Source of the DNA: UBA10365 sp041441915
GTDB taxonomy: Bacteria; Pseudomonadota; Alphaproteobacteria; Rhodobacterales; Rhodobacteraceae
Assembly: GCA_041441915.1 (NCBI GenBank)
Contig: JASDRS010000015.1
Coordinates: 62,001 to 126,000 of the forward strand
Reading direction: 5' to 3'
Length of the DNA stretch: 64,000 bases
The notes beneath the pieces are model-generated. The model had not been told where the DNA came from and did not search any database. It saw only the letters and a list, made by a program, of their open reading frames with translations. The translations under genes and the position numbers were made by a program. Positions 26,063 to 35,033 of the stretch are shown here, piece after piece; the first letter of the stretch is position 1; each line of letters begins with the position of its first letter.

Positions 26063-27667
26063 TCAGGCCATCATCTCTTTAGTGGCGGTCAGGTTAACTT
26101 CCGGATAATCGCGTGTTATGCGGTCAATGTCCCATTGCAAGCGGATTAAAAATACCACGTCGCCATCACTATCTTGGGCTATATGGCCTTTGTTGACGTT
26201 CACAAAACGCTCAACTACCGTCTTTTCCCCTGACACCCAGCGTGCAGAGATGAAGCCGCTTGGCTCAAAGCGCACTGGCAGCGCATATTCCTGTTCAATG
26301 CGGCTGGCCAGAACTTCAAACTGCAATGCACCTACGACACCCACGATAAAGCCAGAGCCAATCATTGGTTTAAATACTTTGGCTGCACCTTCTTCGGCAA
26401 ATTGGAATAGGGCTTTTTCCAGATGTTTTGCCTTCATCGGATCGCCTGCTCGGACACCTTGCAGCAGTTCAGGTGCGAATGAAGGAATGCCCTTGAAATG
26501 CAATATTTCGCCTTCGGTCAGCGCATCGCCAATGCGCAATTGGCCGTGATTGGGTATGCCGATGATATCGCCGGCCCAAGCCTCTTGCGCAAGTTCGCGG
26601 TCGGCGGCCAAAAAAAGCACTGGGTTTGTCACTGACATAGATTTTTTTGAGCGCACATGAGTGAGTTTCATGCCACGTTCAAAATGCCCTGAGGCCAAAC
26701 GTACAAAGGCTACGCGGTCGCGGTGCTTCGGGTCCATATTGGCTTGGACTTTAAATACAAAGCCCGTGACGGCGGTTTGCTCGGGCGAAACTCCGCGTTC
26801 GCGGGCTGTTTGAACCTGTGGCTCTGGCCCATATTTGGCGATACCATCCATCAGTTCCTTAACTCCAAAGGAATTGATTGCCGAGCCAAACCAGATTGGG
26901 CTCATATGGCCCTCTAGGAAGGATTGGCGTTTGAATTTTGGTAGAAGCGCATCAACAATTTCCAAATCTTCACGCAATTTCGCCAATTGAACAGCGGGCA
27001 CATAGTCGGTTAATTTAGGATCATTTAATCCGTCGATTTTGATCGATACAGCTACGCGGTTACGATCGGCCCCGTCCATCAATTCAAGCCGGTCATGCAA
27101 TATATCATAACAACCCAAAAAGTCGCGCCCCATGCCAATGGGCCAAGATACGGGGGCTACGTCAATCGCCAAATTCTGCTGAATTTCGTCAATAATTTCA
27201 AATGTATCGCGGCTTTCACGGTCCATTTTATTACAAAATGTTAAGATCGGTAAATCACGCAAGCGGCAAACTTCAAAGAGTTTTCGCGTTTGGCTTTCAA
27301 CGCCCTTGGCACCGTCAATTACCATGATCGCCGCATCAACAGCTGTGAGCGTACGGTAGGTATCTTCAGAAAAATCTGAGTGGCCGGGGGTGTCAACAAG
27401 ATTGAAACGAAAGCCTTTAAATTCAAATGACATAGCCGATGCTGACACGGAAATTCCACGCTCTTGTTCCATCTTCATAAAGTCCGACCGGGTGCGGCGA
27501 GCGTCGCCCTTGGCGCGCACTTGGCCAGCCATTTGAATAGCACCTCCAAAAAGCAAAAACTTTTCGGTCAATGTTGTCTTGCCTGCATCGGGATGCGAAA
27601 TTATCGCGAAAGTGCGACGGCGAGCGATTTCTGGCGGCAAAGGAGGGCGGTTTGAATTATCTCGCAT
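26063..27667 (-). CDS. prfC: Peptide chain release factor 3
   Basis: RF3 is the translational GTPase that recycles RF1/RF2 after termination. 534 residues, the usual length. G1 SHPDAGKTTLTEKFLLFGGA is near residue 24, G2 region RGISVSASAMSF, G3 VDTPGHSDFSEDTYR, G4 TFCNKMDRESRD; the C-terminal RF3 domain ends with LQWDIDRITRDYPEVNL. It is transcribed alone on the minus strand. A short frame (27657-27815) overlaps its start. Confidence 0.96.
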   Translation of the reverse strand: MRDNSNRPPLPPEIARRRTFAIISHPDAGKTTLTEKFLLFGGAIQMAGQVRAKGDARRTRSDFMKMEQERGISVSASAMSFEFKGFRFNLVDTPGHSDFSEDTYRTLTAVDAAIMVIDGAKGVESQTRKLFEVCRLRDLPILTFCNKMDRESRDTFEIIDEIQQNLAIDVAPVSWPIGMGRDFLGCYDILHDRLELMDGADRNRVAVSIKIDGLNDPKLTDYVPAVQLAKLREDLEIVDALLPKFKRQSFLEGHMSPIWFGSAINSFGVKELMDGIAKYGPEPQVQTARERGVSPEQTAVTGFVFKVQANMDPKHRDRVAFVRLASGHFERGMKLTHVRSKKSMSVTNPVLFLAADRELAQEAWAGDIIGIPNHGQLRIGDALTEGEILHFKGIPSFAPELLQGVRAGDPMKAKHLEKALFQFAEEGAAKVFKPMIGSGFIVGVVGALQFEVLASRIEQEYALPVRFEPSGFISARWVSGEKTVVERFVNVNKGHIAQDSDGDVVFLIRLQWDIDRITRDYPEVNLTATKEMMA

Positions 27668-27815
27668 AGGAGCGGTTTACCGCAATAAATGCAGCGCGTC
27701 CACACTTGAGCGCTGCGATCTTTTGAGCCAATGCAGGTTGCAGATTGGGAAACGTTGTGTCTGAAAGTATCAGGCTTTCGCCGTAAATGTATTTGTTGTC
27801 GCTTTGTGCGTTCAA
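27657..27815 (-). CDS. Possible small ORF coupled to prfC (52 codons, TTG start)
   Basis: A frame with protein-like composition (KYIYGESLILSDTTFP, QPALAQKIAALKCGRAAF) whose TAA lies 8 bases inside the prfC start region (ATGCGAGATAA). There is no ATG; a TTG at 27815 is the only plausible start and has no clear ribosome-binding site. The frame is open further up to about 27880. It could be a coupled leader ORF or the tail of a decayed gene. No family recognised. Confidence 0.3.
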   Translation of the reverse strand: MNAQSDNKYIYGESLILSDTTFPNLQPALAQKIAALKCGRAAFIAVNRSYAR

Positions 27816-28053
27816 AAACGCTGACCTAGGTTGAATGTCAGCTCTAGAATTTTTTTCCGCAAAATAGGGCTTGGTTTAGGGCCTGCCTTAATTGTCCTAA
27901 TATTGCAAAAGAAAATTTTGGCGAAGCCAGGGAGCCTGGGGTCCCTGTACTGTTAAATACCACCACCTGAGACTGAAAAAATTTGCGTTTTTGCAAGGCT
28001 TGCCCATCTTTTACTGGGGTGCTAGAATTTTTTACAAATAATCGGATATCATT
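27816..28053. other. Gap between prfC region and fbpC with coding-like minus-strand frame
   Basis: On the minus strand 28053-27844 reads through LQKRKFFQSQVVVFNSTG and ASPKFSFAILGQLRQAL to a stop at 27844. The small frame 27657-27815 then follows in another phase. The two together may be one frameshifted gene of unknown family. The region must also hold the promoter of the plus-strand ATPase gene. Confidence 0.3.
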
Positions 28054-29157
28054 GTGATTGAAACGCCCACTCAGAGCCCCGCCCGCCTGCAGATCAGCGC
28101 TATAAGCCGCAGTTTTGGAGAACAAGAGGTGGTGTCTTCCTTGAGTTTACAGGTTATGGCGGGGCAAGTGACCTGTCTTTTGGGCCCCTCGGGCTGCGGT
28201 AAATCAACCACTCTGCGGATGATTGCTGGGGTTGAAGCGCCGGATGCGGGGCAGATTACCATTGACGAACAACAAGTCTTTGGTTCGGGACACTTTGTTG
28301 CGCCCGAATGTAGGTCGGTCGGCTTGATGTTTCAGGATTTTGCGCTCTTTCCACATTTGACGGTGGCGCAAAATGTGGGTTTTGGCCTGACCTCGGACCG
28401 CGCTACGCAAGCGCGGCGTGTGGACACTTTGTTGGAAAAAGTAAATTTAACTGGCTTTGGCGCAAAGCGCCCGCATGAGCTTTCTGGCGGTGAGCAGCAG
28501 CGCGTGGCTTTAGTGCGGGCCCTTGCACCGAGCCCCAAGGTCATGCTGATGGATGAGCCATTTTCTGGCCTTGATAATCGCCTACGTGACGAAATCCGTG
28601 ATGCGACACTTAGCGTTTTAAAAGAGGCGGAGACTGCGGTTTTGTTAGTAACCCACGACCCTGACGAGGCTCTTCGGATGGGCGACGAAATAGCGCTGAT
28701 GCGCGGTGGAAAAATAGTACAAAAGGGCGCGCCATATCATATTTACAACACACCAGTTGACCGCGAAAGCGCAGCATTTTTTAGCGATATCAATGTTATA
28801 CAAGGAGTATCTAAAGGAGCTTTGACCGATACACCCTTTGGTGTCTTTTTAACCCCCGGCCTGGCCGAAGGTGCATTGGTGGATATTGTTATCCGCCCGC
28901 AGCACTTGAAAATTGATTTTGACCGCGCGGGCCGTGGCCCGAATCCAACCGCGGAAGACGGCACTGCCGCACGCGGCGCCGTGGTGCGTTCGCGGTTTTT
29001 GGGGAGAGAAAGTTTGGTTGAATTTGCTATGGATGGCAAGGGTGATTTGCGCCTAACCGCCCTAGTTCCTGGCGTATTTTTACCCAAAATCGGCACTGTT
29101 TTATGGCTGATGCTGCGGAGGGATAAATGTTTTATTTTTGCGTCAAAGTCATTATAA
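28054..29157 (+). CDS. Iron(III)-type ABC transporter ATP-binding protein (FbpC-like)
   Basis: A 367-residue ABC ATPase. Walker A LGPSGCGKSTTLRMIAGVE is near residue 48, Q-loop FQDFALFPHLTV, signature LSGGEQQRVALVRAL, Walker B VMLMDEPFSGLD and H-loop LLVTHDPDEALRMGDEI. A C-terminal TOBE-like regulatory domain (about 240-365) has RPQHLKIDFDRAGRG. The whole resembles FbpC-type ferric-iron importers. It starts at a GTG with no strong ribosome-binding site. No binding protein or permease gene is adjacent, so its partners lie outside the window or are lost. Confidence 0.87.
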   Translation: MIETPTQSPARLQISAISRSFGEQEVVSSLSLQVMAGQVTCLLGPSGCGKSTTLRMIAGVEAPDAGQITIDEQQVFGSGHFVAPECRSVGLMFQDFALFPHLTVAQNVGFGLTSDRATQARRVDTLLEKVNLTGFGAKRPHELSGGEQQRVALVRALAPSPKVMLMDEPFSGLDNRLRDEIRDATLSVLKEAETAVLLVTHDPDEALRMGDEIALMRGGKIVQKGAPYHIYNTPVDRESAAFFSDINVIQGVSKGALTDTPFGVFLTPGLAEGALVDIVIRPQHLKIDFDRAGRGPNPTAEDGTAARGAVVRSRFLGRESLVEFAMDGKGDLRLTALVPGVFLPKIGTVLWLMLRRDKCFIFASKSL

Positions 29158-29159
29158 AC

Positions 29160-29510
29160 TTAAATATCTTGGGGGCTCAGCGGCAACGCGGGGGCAAATT
29201 TAGCACTTAGGCTGATCTGAGCTGCTTTAAAGCGTAGGTCAGTGCTTTCTGATAAAAGACTTAGTGCCTGTTGTAGGGCTTCGCTCTCCTCTAAGGTAAG
29301 AATCATCGGGGGCAGTGTGATAGGGCCGCGCAAAATGTAGCCCACGCCTCGTTCGCCCATAATGGGCAGTCCGGCGCTGGCAAGTTCTCTCATATCGCGC
29401 CAAATCGTGCGAACCGACACTTGAAAGTGCCCAGCTATTTTGTGGGCTTTATGTAAATTGCCGTCGCGCAGCAGTTGAATTAGATGAAAAAGTCTGTCGT
29501 TTTTAGTCAA
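29160..29510 (-). CDS. Short YafY/DeoR-type HTH regulator lacking the WYL domain
   Basis: 116 residues: an N-terminal HTH (KNDRLFHLIQLLRDGN, then HFQVSVRTIWRDMRELASAG) and a wing with MGERGVGYILRG, followed by LTLEESEALQQALSLLS. Relatives with this start are usually about 230 residues and end with a WYL ligand-sensing domain; here the frame stops at about half that length. It converges with the fbpC-like gene, two bases apart, so truncation by deletion at this junction is plausible. DNA binding may be kept but effector sensing is not. Confidence 0.7.
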   Translation of the reverse strand: MTKNDRLFHLIQLLRDGNLHKAHKIAGHFQVSVRTIWRDMRELASAGLPIMGERGVGYILRGPITLPPMILTLEESEALQQALSLLSESTDLRFKAAQISLSAKFAPALPLSPQDI

Positions 29511-29694
29511 TCATGGAGCCTTCCTTATACTACTCGCTTTTTAGCACTTGAACGACTTACTGACAAGATACTGTCAGCTAGCTTACATTTAATCGGTAAT
29601 TTTAGTTCAAAACTGTAAGCTTATGTGGGAAGAGTTTGATAGGCGGGTCGAAAGTGACCCAAGCAATCCATATGGTGGATGATAGGAGAGAACG

Positions 29695-29907
29695 ATGTTA
29701 AACAATATGGGCCTTCCAGGCATTATTTTGATAGCAGTAGTTGTGCTTGTAATGTTTGGCCGGGGTAAAGTCTCTAGCCTCATGGGCGAAGTTGGAAAAG
29801 GGATTAACGCTTTTAAAAAAGGCATTAAAGAAGAAGCCGCGGAAATTAAAATAGAAGAAACCGAAGTGCGCGATGTCACGCCTGAAACGGAAAAAGACAA
29901 AGTTTGA
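29695..29907 (+). CDS. tatA: Sec-independent translocase subunit TatA
   Basis: TatA forms the pore-like assembly of the Tat system for folded proteins. 70 residues: one membrane helix (about 5-22, GLPGIILIAVVVLVMFG), the FGRGK hinge, an amphipathic helix VSSLMGEVGKGINAFKKGI and an acidic tail. It is the first gene of tatABC. GGAG-rich sequence (TAGGAGAGAACG) precedes the ATG. Confidence 0.94.
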   Translation: MLNNMGLPGIILIAVVVLVMFGRGKVSSLMGEVGKGINAFKKGIKEEAAEIKIEETEVRDVTPETEKDKV

Positions 29908-29943
29908 TCTGTGGCAGCGTATTAACCTTTTGGTGGAAACATA

Positions 29944-30561
29944 ATGTTTGATATTGGCTGGATCGAGTTAATGATAATTGGGATAGTGGCATTGATTGTC
30001 ATTGGTCCTAAAGATTTACCCGTTATGTTTCGTACTTTGGGGAAATTTACTGCCAAGGCCAAATCGATGGCGCGGGACTTTCAGCGCGCAATGAACGCTG
30101 CCGCCGAAGATACAGGCGTGAAGGATGTAGCTAAAGATCTTAAAAATATCACCTCGCCAAAATCGATGGGCCTTGATGCCCTGAAGGGCGCGGTTGATCA
30201 ATTTGAAGGATGGGATCCGCTGAAAGCAGCTAAAGAAGCAACCTCTGTTCCCGAAAAGTTATCTCCTAGCGAGGACGCAAAAAAAGCCAGTGCAGCCACT
30301 CGTAAGTTAAAAAAGGCAAAAGCCAAATCGTCTGATGCGCTCAATTTTGCCAGTGTTGCTACTGCTAGAGATAAAAAATTAGTAACATCAACGGCTACTG
30401 CCACGAAAGCCGCCCCAGCGAAAGCTTATCCGCTAAAGGCCGCGGCTAAGACTAGCCCAACACCAGCATTCGACAAACCTACTGCGTCAAAAGTAACTGC
30501 TGGAAGCAAAGCAACTCCTACTCTAAAAAAAGCCATTAAGTCTTCTCAAGGTGACGCATGA
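29944..30561 (+). CDS. tatB: Sec-independent translocase subunit TatB
   Basis: TatB, with TatC, recognises twin-arginine signal peptides. 205 residues: membrane helix with the acidic start MFDIGWIELMIIGIVALIV, the GPKDLP hinge, amphipathic helix (about 30-55), and a long low-complexity Ala/Lys/Ser/Thr tail from about residue 100. Its stop overlaps the tatC start (ATGA), so TatB and TatC are coupled. Confidence 0.93.
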   Translation: MFDIGWIELMIIGIVALIVIGPKDLPVMFRTLGKFTAKAKSMARDFQRAMNAAAEDTGVKDVAKDLKNITSPKSMGLDALKGAVDQFEGWDPLKAAKEATSVPEKLSPSEDAKKASAATRKLKKAKAKSSDALNFASVATARDKKLVTSTATATKAAPAKAYPLKAAAKTSPTPAFDKPTASKVTAGSKATPTLKKAIKSSQGDA

Positions 30562-31427
30562 GCGCGCAAGGTGATATTGAAGAAAGCTCAGCCCCTTTGA
30601 TTGAACATTTGGTCGAACTGCGCAACCGCATCGTTTACTCGTTGATCGCCTTTGTAATAGCTATGTTAGTTTGCTATTTTATTTGGGACACAATCTTTGA
30701 CTTTTTGACCCAGCCTATTTGCCATGCCCTTAAGTCGCGTAGTCAGACCTGCGGACTGATCTTGGTCAAACTGCAAGAAGGGTTTTTTGTTGCTATTCGG
30801 ATTTCGTTCATGGGGGGGTTTGCCCTCTCTTTTCCTGTGATTGCCTTTCAAATGTGGCGCTTTGTAGCGCCGGGGCTTTATAAAAATGAAAAAGGTGCAT
30901 TTTTGCCGTTTTTGCTCGCGTCGCCCCTTATGTTCATAGTGGGGGCCGCCTTTGCCTTTTATATTGTTTTGCCGATTGCATTTAATTTTTTCTTGGATTT
31001 TCAACAGTCTATGATGAACGTACCAAGCACTTCTGAGGATGCTACGGGCGCTGCAGGAGTTGTTTTTCAAGGGTCGATGGAGCAATATCTGATCCTGACG
31101 ACCAATTTTATTTTGGCCTTTGGCATGTGTTTTCAATTACCCGTTTTGCTCACTTTAATGGGAAAAGCAGAGTTGATAACGTCTAAGGGCCTTGCGTCCA
31201 TGCGTAAATATGCGGTGGTGCTGATCTTAGGTGTCGCTTCGCTGGTTACACCGCCAGATATTATATCGCAGTTGATTTTATTCTGTGCTGTATATCCGCT
31301 ATATGAAGTTTCGATCTTTCTAATCCGCCGCATCGAGAAGCAACGTGAAGCTAAATTGCGTGCTGAAGGTTTGTGGTTTGAAGACGACGAAACAGATGAG
31401 ACTAAAGAAAAGGGCGAGAAAAAGTGA
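30558..31427 (+). CDS. tatC: Sec-independent translocase subunit TatC
   Basis: Polytopic receptor of the Tat translocase, 289 residues with about six membrane segments. The signature cytoplasmic N-terminus APLIEHLVELRNRIVYSL is followed by the family's FxxxxKxx region, FALSFPVIAFQMWRFVAPGLYKNEK and VASLVTPPDIISQLILF. The C-terminus is charged (acidic, Lys-rich). It overlaps tatB upstream and the DUF815 gene downstream (4 bases each). Confidence 0.96.
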   Translation: MSAQGDIEESSAPLIEHLVELRNRIVYSLIAFVIAMLVCYFIWDTIFDFLTQPICHALKSRSQTCGLILVKLQEGFFVAIRISFMGGFALSFPVIAFQMWRFVAPGLYKNEKGAFLPFLLASPLMFIVGAAFAFYIVLPIAFNFFLDFQQSMMNVPSTSEDATGAAGVVFQGSMEQYLILTTNFILAFGMCFQLPVLLTLMGKAELITSKGLASMRKYAVVLILGVASLVTPPDIISQLILFCAVYPLYEVSIFLIRRIEKQREAKLRAEGLWFEDDETDETKEKGEKK

Positions 31428-32263
31428 CCAAGGCTCTGTTAACTCGCATTGCCGAAGCGCTTGAGCGCATGGCACCCTTGCCGATAGTTAAAAGTGATAT
31501 TTCGACCGCTAATGCCTTTATTTGGCACCCCAATCCAGATCGCTTGCTACCTATTCAGGATGTGTCGAGGGTGGATTTGAGCCTTTTGGTTGGCATCAAT
31601 CGCTCGCGTGATGTTTTGCTAGAAAATACGCTTTATTTCGCCCAAGGGCTGCCTGCCAATAATTCTCTTTTGTGGGGCGCTCGTGGCATGGGAAAATCTT
31701 CGCTGGTTAAAGCCATTCAGGCCGAAGTTATATCCCGTGGCTATGACTTGAAGATGGTCGAACTTGCCCGCGAAGACCTGCCAAGTGTTGATCGGTTATT
31801 AGCGCTGTTGGCCAAAGAACAAGCTCAATTCATTCTATTTTGTGATGATTTGTCTTTTTCAGCTGACGACCAGAATTATAAATTTTTAAAAGCGGTGCTT
31901 GATGGCGGTATTGCAGGACGGCCTAAAAATGTGCTGCTTTATGCCACGTCAAACCGCCGCCATTTGATGCCGCGCGAAATGATCGAAAATGAACGATCAA
32001 CTGCCATCAACCCCTCCGAAGCGGTAGAAGAAAAAGTGTCGCTTTCTGATCGCTTTGGGCTGTGGCTTGGATTTCATCCTTGCAGTCAGGATGAGTATTT
32101 AGAAATGATCAATGGGTATTGCGCTTTTTATAAATTGCATATTCACACCGACGAACTGCGCGCTAGGGCGATTGAATGGCAAGCAACACGTGGCAGCCGT
32201 TCTGGGAGGGTGGCTTGGCAGTTTGTTACGGATTTGGCTGCGCGCTCGCGCGTTAAACTTTAA
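31424..32263 (+). CDS. DUF815 family AAA-type ATP-binding protein
   Basis: 279 residues of the DUF815 P-loop family. Walker A is LWGARGMGKSSLVKAI near residue 87, Walker B FILFCDDLSFSADD near 140, sensor region LLYATSNRRHLMPREM near 185, and DRFGLWLGFHPCSQDEYLEM follows. The biochemical role is not established. It overlaps tatC by 4 bases and is read as the last gene of tatABC-DUF815; it converges with the NlpD-like gene. Confidence 0.87.
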   Translation: MTKALLTRIAEALERMAPLPIVKSDISTANAFIWHPNPDRLLPIQDVSRVDLSLLVGINRSRDVLLENTLYFAQGLPANNSLLWGARGMGKSSLVKAIQAEVISRGYDLKMVELAREDLPSVDRLLALLAKEQAQFILFCDDLSFSADDQNYKFLKAVLDGGIAGRPKNVLLYATSNRRHLMPREMIENERSTAINPSEAVEEKVSLSDRFGLWLGFHPCSQDEYLEMINGYCAFYKLHIHTDELRARAIEWQATRGSRSGRVAWQFVTDLAARSRVKL

Positions 32264-32271
32264 TGAGAATC

Positions 32272-33411
32272 TTATTGCAAATAAGGAATTGGATCAATAG
32301 AATCAAAACCTTGACGCAGTTCGAAGTGTAAGTACGCGGATGACCCGCCACGCAATTTTGCAATGGTTTGGCCGCGCGTGACTTTGTCGCCCTTAGCCAC
32401 TTTTAAATCTGCAATGCGGGCATAGACGGTTAGCAAATTATTTTCATGGCGGATTACCAAAATTGGCACCTGGTCGGTGTCTTTGGTGATGGCGGCCACT
32501 ACACCATCTGCAGCGGCGGTGACTTTGCTACCCCCAGCGGCTGCAATATCGATGCCAAGGTTTGATTTTGCATTATAAGCGCGAATGACCTTACCCTCGA
32601 TAGGCATCGCCAAGCGGCTTGCTGAGGCGGCAGTACGATTTTGCGTTAGTGAAGGTGAGGCGGGGCTTGCTTGGGTCAGACTTTCATCGATAGGCAGGGG
32701 TTTTGATGCCAAAGGTGGAACTGGGGTTTGGGAACCTTTTCCTGGCTTTGACACTTTTTTTGGTGTGGGCGTATTATTTAATGGAATAATCAGAATTTGC
32801 CCCTCGCGTACTGTCAGGTTTTTATCAAGCCCATTCCAATCGGCCAGGTTGCGCGGTGCCACATTGTAGAGGCGTGCAATTCCATATGCGGTTTCTCCTC
32901 TTGAAACTATATGGCGGATTGGATCGGTAGAGATTGTAACAGGTTGTGCGCCAACAACCCATCCTTGCGGAGCTTTTTGCGCAGAGGTCAGGCCTTCGGC
33001 GCGGATAATTGCCCCTTCAGCCATAGTGGTCACGTCGATGCTTTGCCCCAAAAGTGAGCTATTGCCGGTAGACACTTGGGTGTGCAGAATTAAAATCTCG
33101 CCTTTGCGCAAGCGTGTTCCGATCGACAATGAATTGTGCCTTGCAAGGCTTGGGGCGTCGATGCCTAACCGATCTGCGACAGAAGCGACCGTATCATCCT
33201 TTAAACCAATCACTGCCTGATAGGTAGGGTAGGTCATTACGCCACGCGTATCGGCCTGACCACGCAGATTAAGCGATGCCCTGCGCGCTGCGGCGGATGT
33301 GTTGATCCCTTTACGCATATCCCATTCAATATTTTTATTTTCACAAGCTATGAGGGCCCAAAAGCACAGCGACAGCCCAATCGTTTTTAAGCAAACTGTC
33401 GAAATTTTCAT
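32272..33411 (-). CDS. NlpD/EnvC-like lipoprotein with LysM and degenerate M23 domain
   Basis: A 379-residue outer-envelope lipoprotein. ATG 33411 gives a signal peptide ending in the lipobox LIAC (Cys23). One LysM domain is clear (RHIVSRGETAYGIARLYNV to GQILIIP, about 158-205); an earlier LysM-like segment is at about 55-100. A low-complexity linker precedes the C-terminal LytM/M23 fold (NLGIDIAAAGGSKV to YLHFELRQG). The metal-binding His of HxxxD is absent (GIDI), so it probably activates amidases rather than cutting murein itself. Downstream of pcm and surE. Confidence 0.88.
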   Translation of the reverse strand: MKISTVCLKTIGLSLCFWALIACENKNIEWDMRKGINTSAAARRASLNLRGQADTRGVMTYPTYQAVIGLKDDTVASVADRLGIDAPSLARHNSLSIGTRLRKGEILILHTQVSTGNSSLLGQSIDVTTMAEGAIIRAEGLTSAQKAPQGWVVGAQPVTISTDPIRHIVSRGETAYGIARLYNVAPRNLADWNGLDKNLTVREGQILIIPLNNTPTPKKVSKPGKGSQTPVPPLASKPLPIDESLTQASPASPSLTQNRTAASASRLAMPIEGKVIRAYNAKSNLGIDIAAAGGSKVTAAADGVVAAITKDTDQVPILVIRHENNLLTVYARIADLKVAKGDKVTRGQTIAKLRGGSSAYLHFELRQGFDSIDPIPYLQ

Positions 33412-33435
33412 AATGATCCTAACCCTATTATCCAA

Positions 33436-34140
33436 TCAATCATTCGCCATGCCTTCTACCAGCGGGACAAAACGCACCTCGCGCAGTTGTACGTAATCAA
33501 ACCCCGTTTTGTTTCGTGTGACCTTGATCAGGGTTTGCACGACATCCGATTGTCCAACTGGCAAAACCATTATGCCCCCTAGTTTCAATTGTGCCAACAG
33601 CGGCCCTGGCGGGTCTTCGGCTGCGGCAGTCACGATGATGCGATCAAAAGGCCCCTGTTCGGGCAAGCCATAGCTGCCGTCGCCAGAAATTGCAGTAATA
33701 TTATGTAAACCCTTTAGAATAAAAAGCTCGCTTGCTTGAGCCACCAGTTGGCGATGTCGGTCAAGCGTATAGACGCGGCGCGCCAAAAGCGATAAAATTG
33801 CCGCCTGATAGCCTGAACCCGTGCCCACTTCCAATACTAGATCACGGCTGTTCACATTCAAAGCCTGCGTCATCAGCGCCACGATCGACGGTTGTGAAAT
33901 GGTCTGCCCACAAGAAATGGGCAATGGCATATCTTCGTAGGCGCGTTCGGAAAAAAGTCCACGGACATAGTCACCACGGTCAATTTTTTCCATCGCGGTC
34001 AAGACCCGCTGATCGGTTATACCCTTTGATCGCAAGGCAAACAAAAATTGCATCTTTCGTAAGGCCTGATCATCGGGGGTGTCCCCAAAACCTGTTTGCT
34101 TAGGTGCACTATCGCCTGACATGCCTCCCCTACGTGTCAT
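33436..34140 (-). CDS. pcm: Protein-L-isoaspartate O-methyltransferase
   Basis: Repairs isoaspartyl residues using S-adenosylmethionine. 234 residues with AYEDMPLPISCGQTISQP, the SAM-binding VLEVGTGSGYQAAILSLLARRVYTL written around residues 105-128, and FDRIIVTAAAEDPPGPLLAQL. Its ATG overlaps the surE stop as ATGA, supporting this start. The surE-pcm-nlpD order is a classic cluster. Confidence 0.95.
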   Translation of the reverse strand: MTRRGGMSGDSAPKQTGFGDTPDDQALRKMQFLFALRSKGITDQRVLTAMEKIDRGDYVRGLFSERAYEDMPLPISCGQTISQPSIVALMTQALNVNSRDLVLEVGTGSGYQAAILSLLARRVYTLDRHRQLVAQASELFILKGLHNITAISGDGSYGLPEQGPFDRIIVTAAAEDPPGPLLAQLKLGGIMVLPVGQSDVVQTLIKVTRNKTGFDYVQLREVRFVPLVEGMAND

Positions 34141-34925
34141 TCGATTGCCTTGGCAAGCGCTGCAAGTTCGCTATGGGCAGTTAGGTCGGCGCAAAGTGGC
34201 GTGACTGAAATATATCCGTCAAGGTTCACTGCGGCATCTGATCCAGGCAGTGTAGGGCTTTGCTGTGGGCCACCTTTGATCCATAGAAATTTGCGCCCCG
34301 AAGGAGAGATGTGTGGATCAATACCAAAGCGGGTATTGCGCCGAAAACCTTGGGCAGCGACACGTAAGCCTTTGACGTTGGCTGCCGGCACAGGCGGGAA
34401 GTTTACATTGTAAAAGGTTTGGTAATCTGCACCTTCATTCCAACCGGACTGCGCCATCAGTGCTTTTATCGTGGTAAGCCCATGGTGGCGGGCGGCTTCA
34501 AACGGGTCGGGCTGATCAGCAGTTTTAGGGCTAAAAAATTGGGACAAAGCAATAGCACGCAGACCGTGCAACGCCCCCTCCATCGCGCCACCGATTGTTC
34601 CAGAATAAAGCACATTTTCAGCCGAGTTATTGCCGCGGTTTACGCCAGATAAGATGAGATCAGGTTTTGTGCCATCAAGCACATCATAAAGTCCAGCCAA
34701 GACACAGTCGGCGGGGCTACCTTCGACCGCAAAGCGACGCTCTTCGAATTGTGAAATCGACATAGGGTGGGTATAGCTGATGCAATGCCCAACGCCAGAT
34801 TGTTCGAAAGCGGGAGCAACGACCCACACCTCGCCCGAAGGGCCAGCCAGATCTGCTGCAATTTCTTCTAAAACGGCCAGACCGGGGGCATAGATGCCAT
34901 CATCATTTGTGATCAGAATGCGCAT
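34137..34925 (-). CDS. surE: 5'/3'-nucleotidase SurE
   Basis: SurE dephosphorylates nucleoside monophosphates and is linked to stationary-phase survival. 262 residues. The metal-binding N-terminus MRILITNDDGIYAPGL is intact, as are APAFEQSGVGHCI, EGSPADCVLAGL and LILSGVNRGNNSAENVLYSG. It heads the surE-pcm-nlpD unit on the minus strand. Confidence 0.96.
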   Translation of the reverse strand: MRILITNDDGIYAPGLAVLEEIAADLAGPSGEVWVVAPAFEQSGVGHCISYTHPMSISQFEERRFAVEGSPADCVLAGLYDVLDGTKPDLILSGVNRGNNSAENVLYSGTIGGAMEGALHGLRAIALSQFFSPKTADQPDPFEAARHHGLTTIKALMAQSGWNEGADYQTFYNVNFPPVPAANVKGLRVAAQGFRRNTRFGIDPHISPSGRKFLWIKGGPQQSPTLPGSDAAVNLDGYISVTPLCADLTAHSELAALAKAIE

Positions 34926-35033
34926 GTTTTACCTTTTGTTGCGTAAGCAATAGACGAGCCACGCTTTAAGGTAAAGTACGCAGCAACTATGTGGGGCTAT
35001 GCAAGTGGTTGATTTTTATGCTATGGGCGCGAC

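Noticed and set aside
27844..28125. 93-codon minus-strand gene overlapping the start of the fbpC-like gene
   Set aside because: Its first third is antisense to the conserved FbpC N-terminus. Only the part outside that gene is reported, as unassigned.
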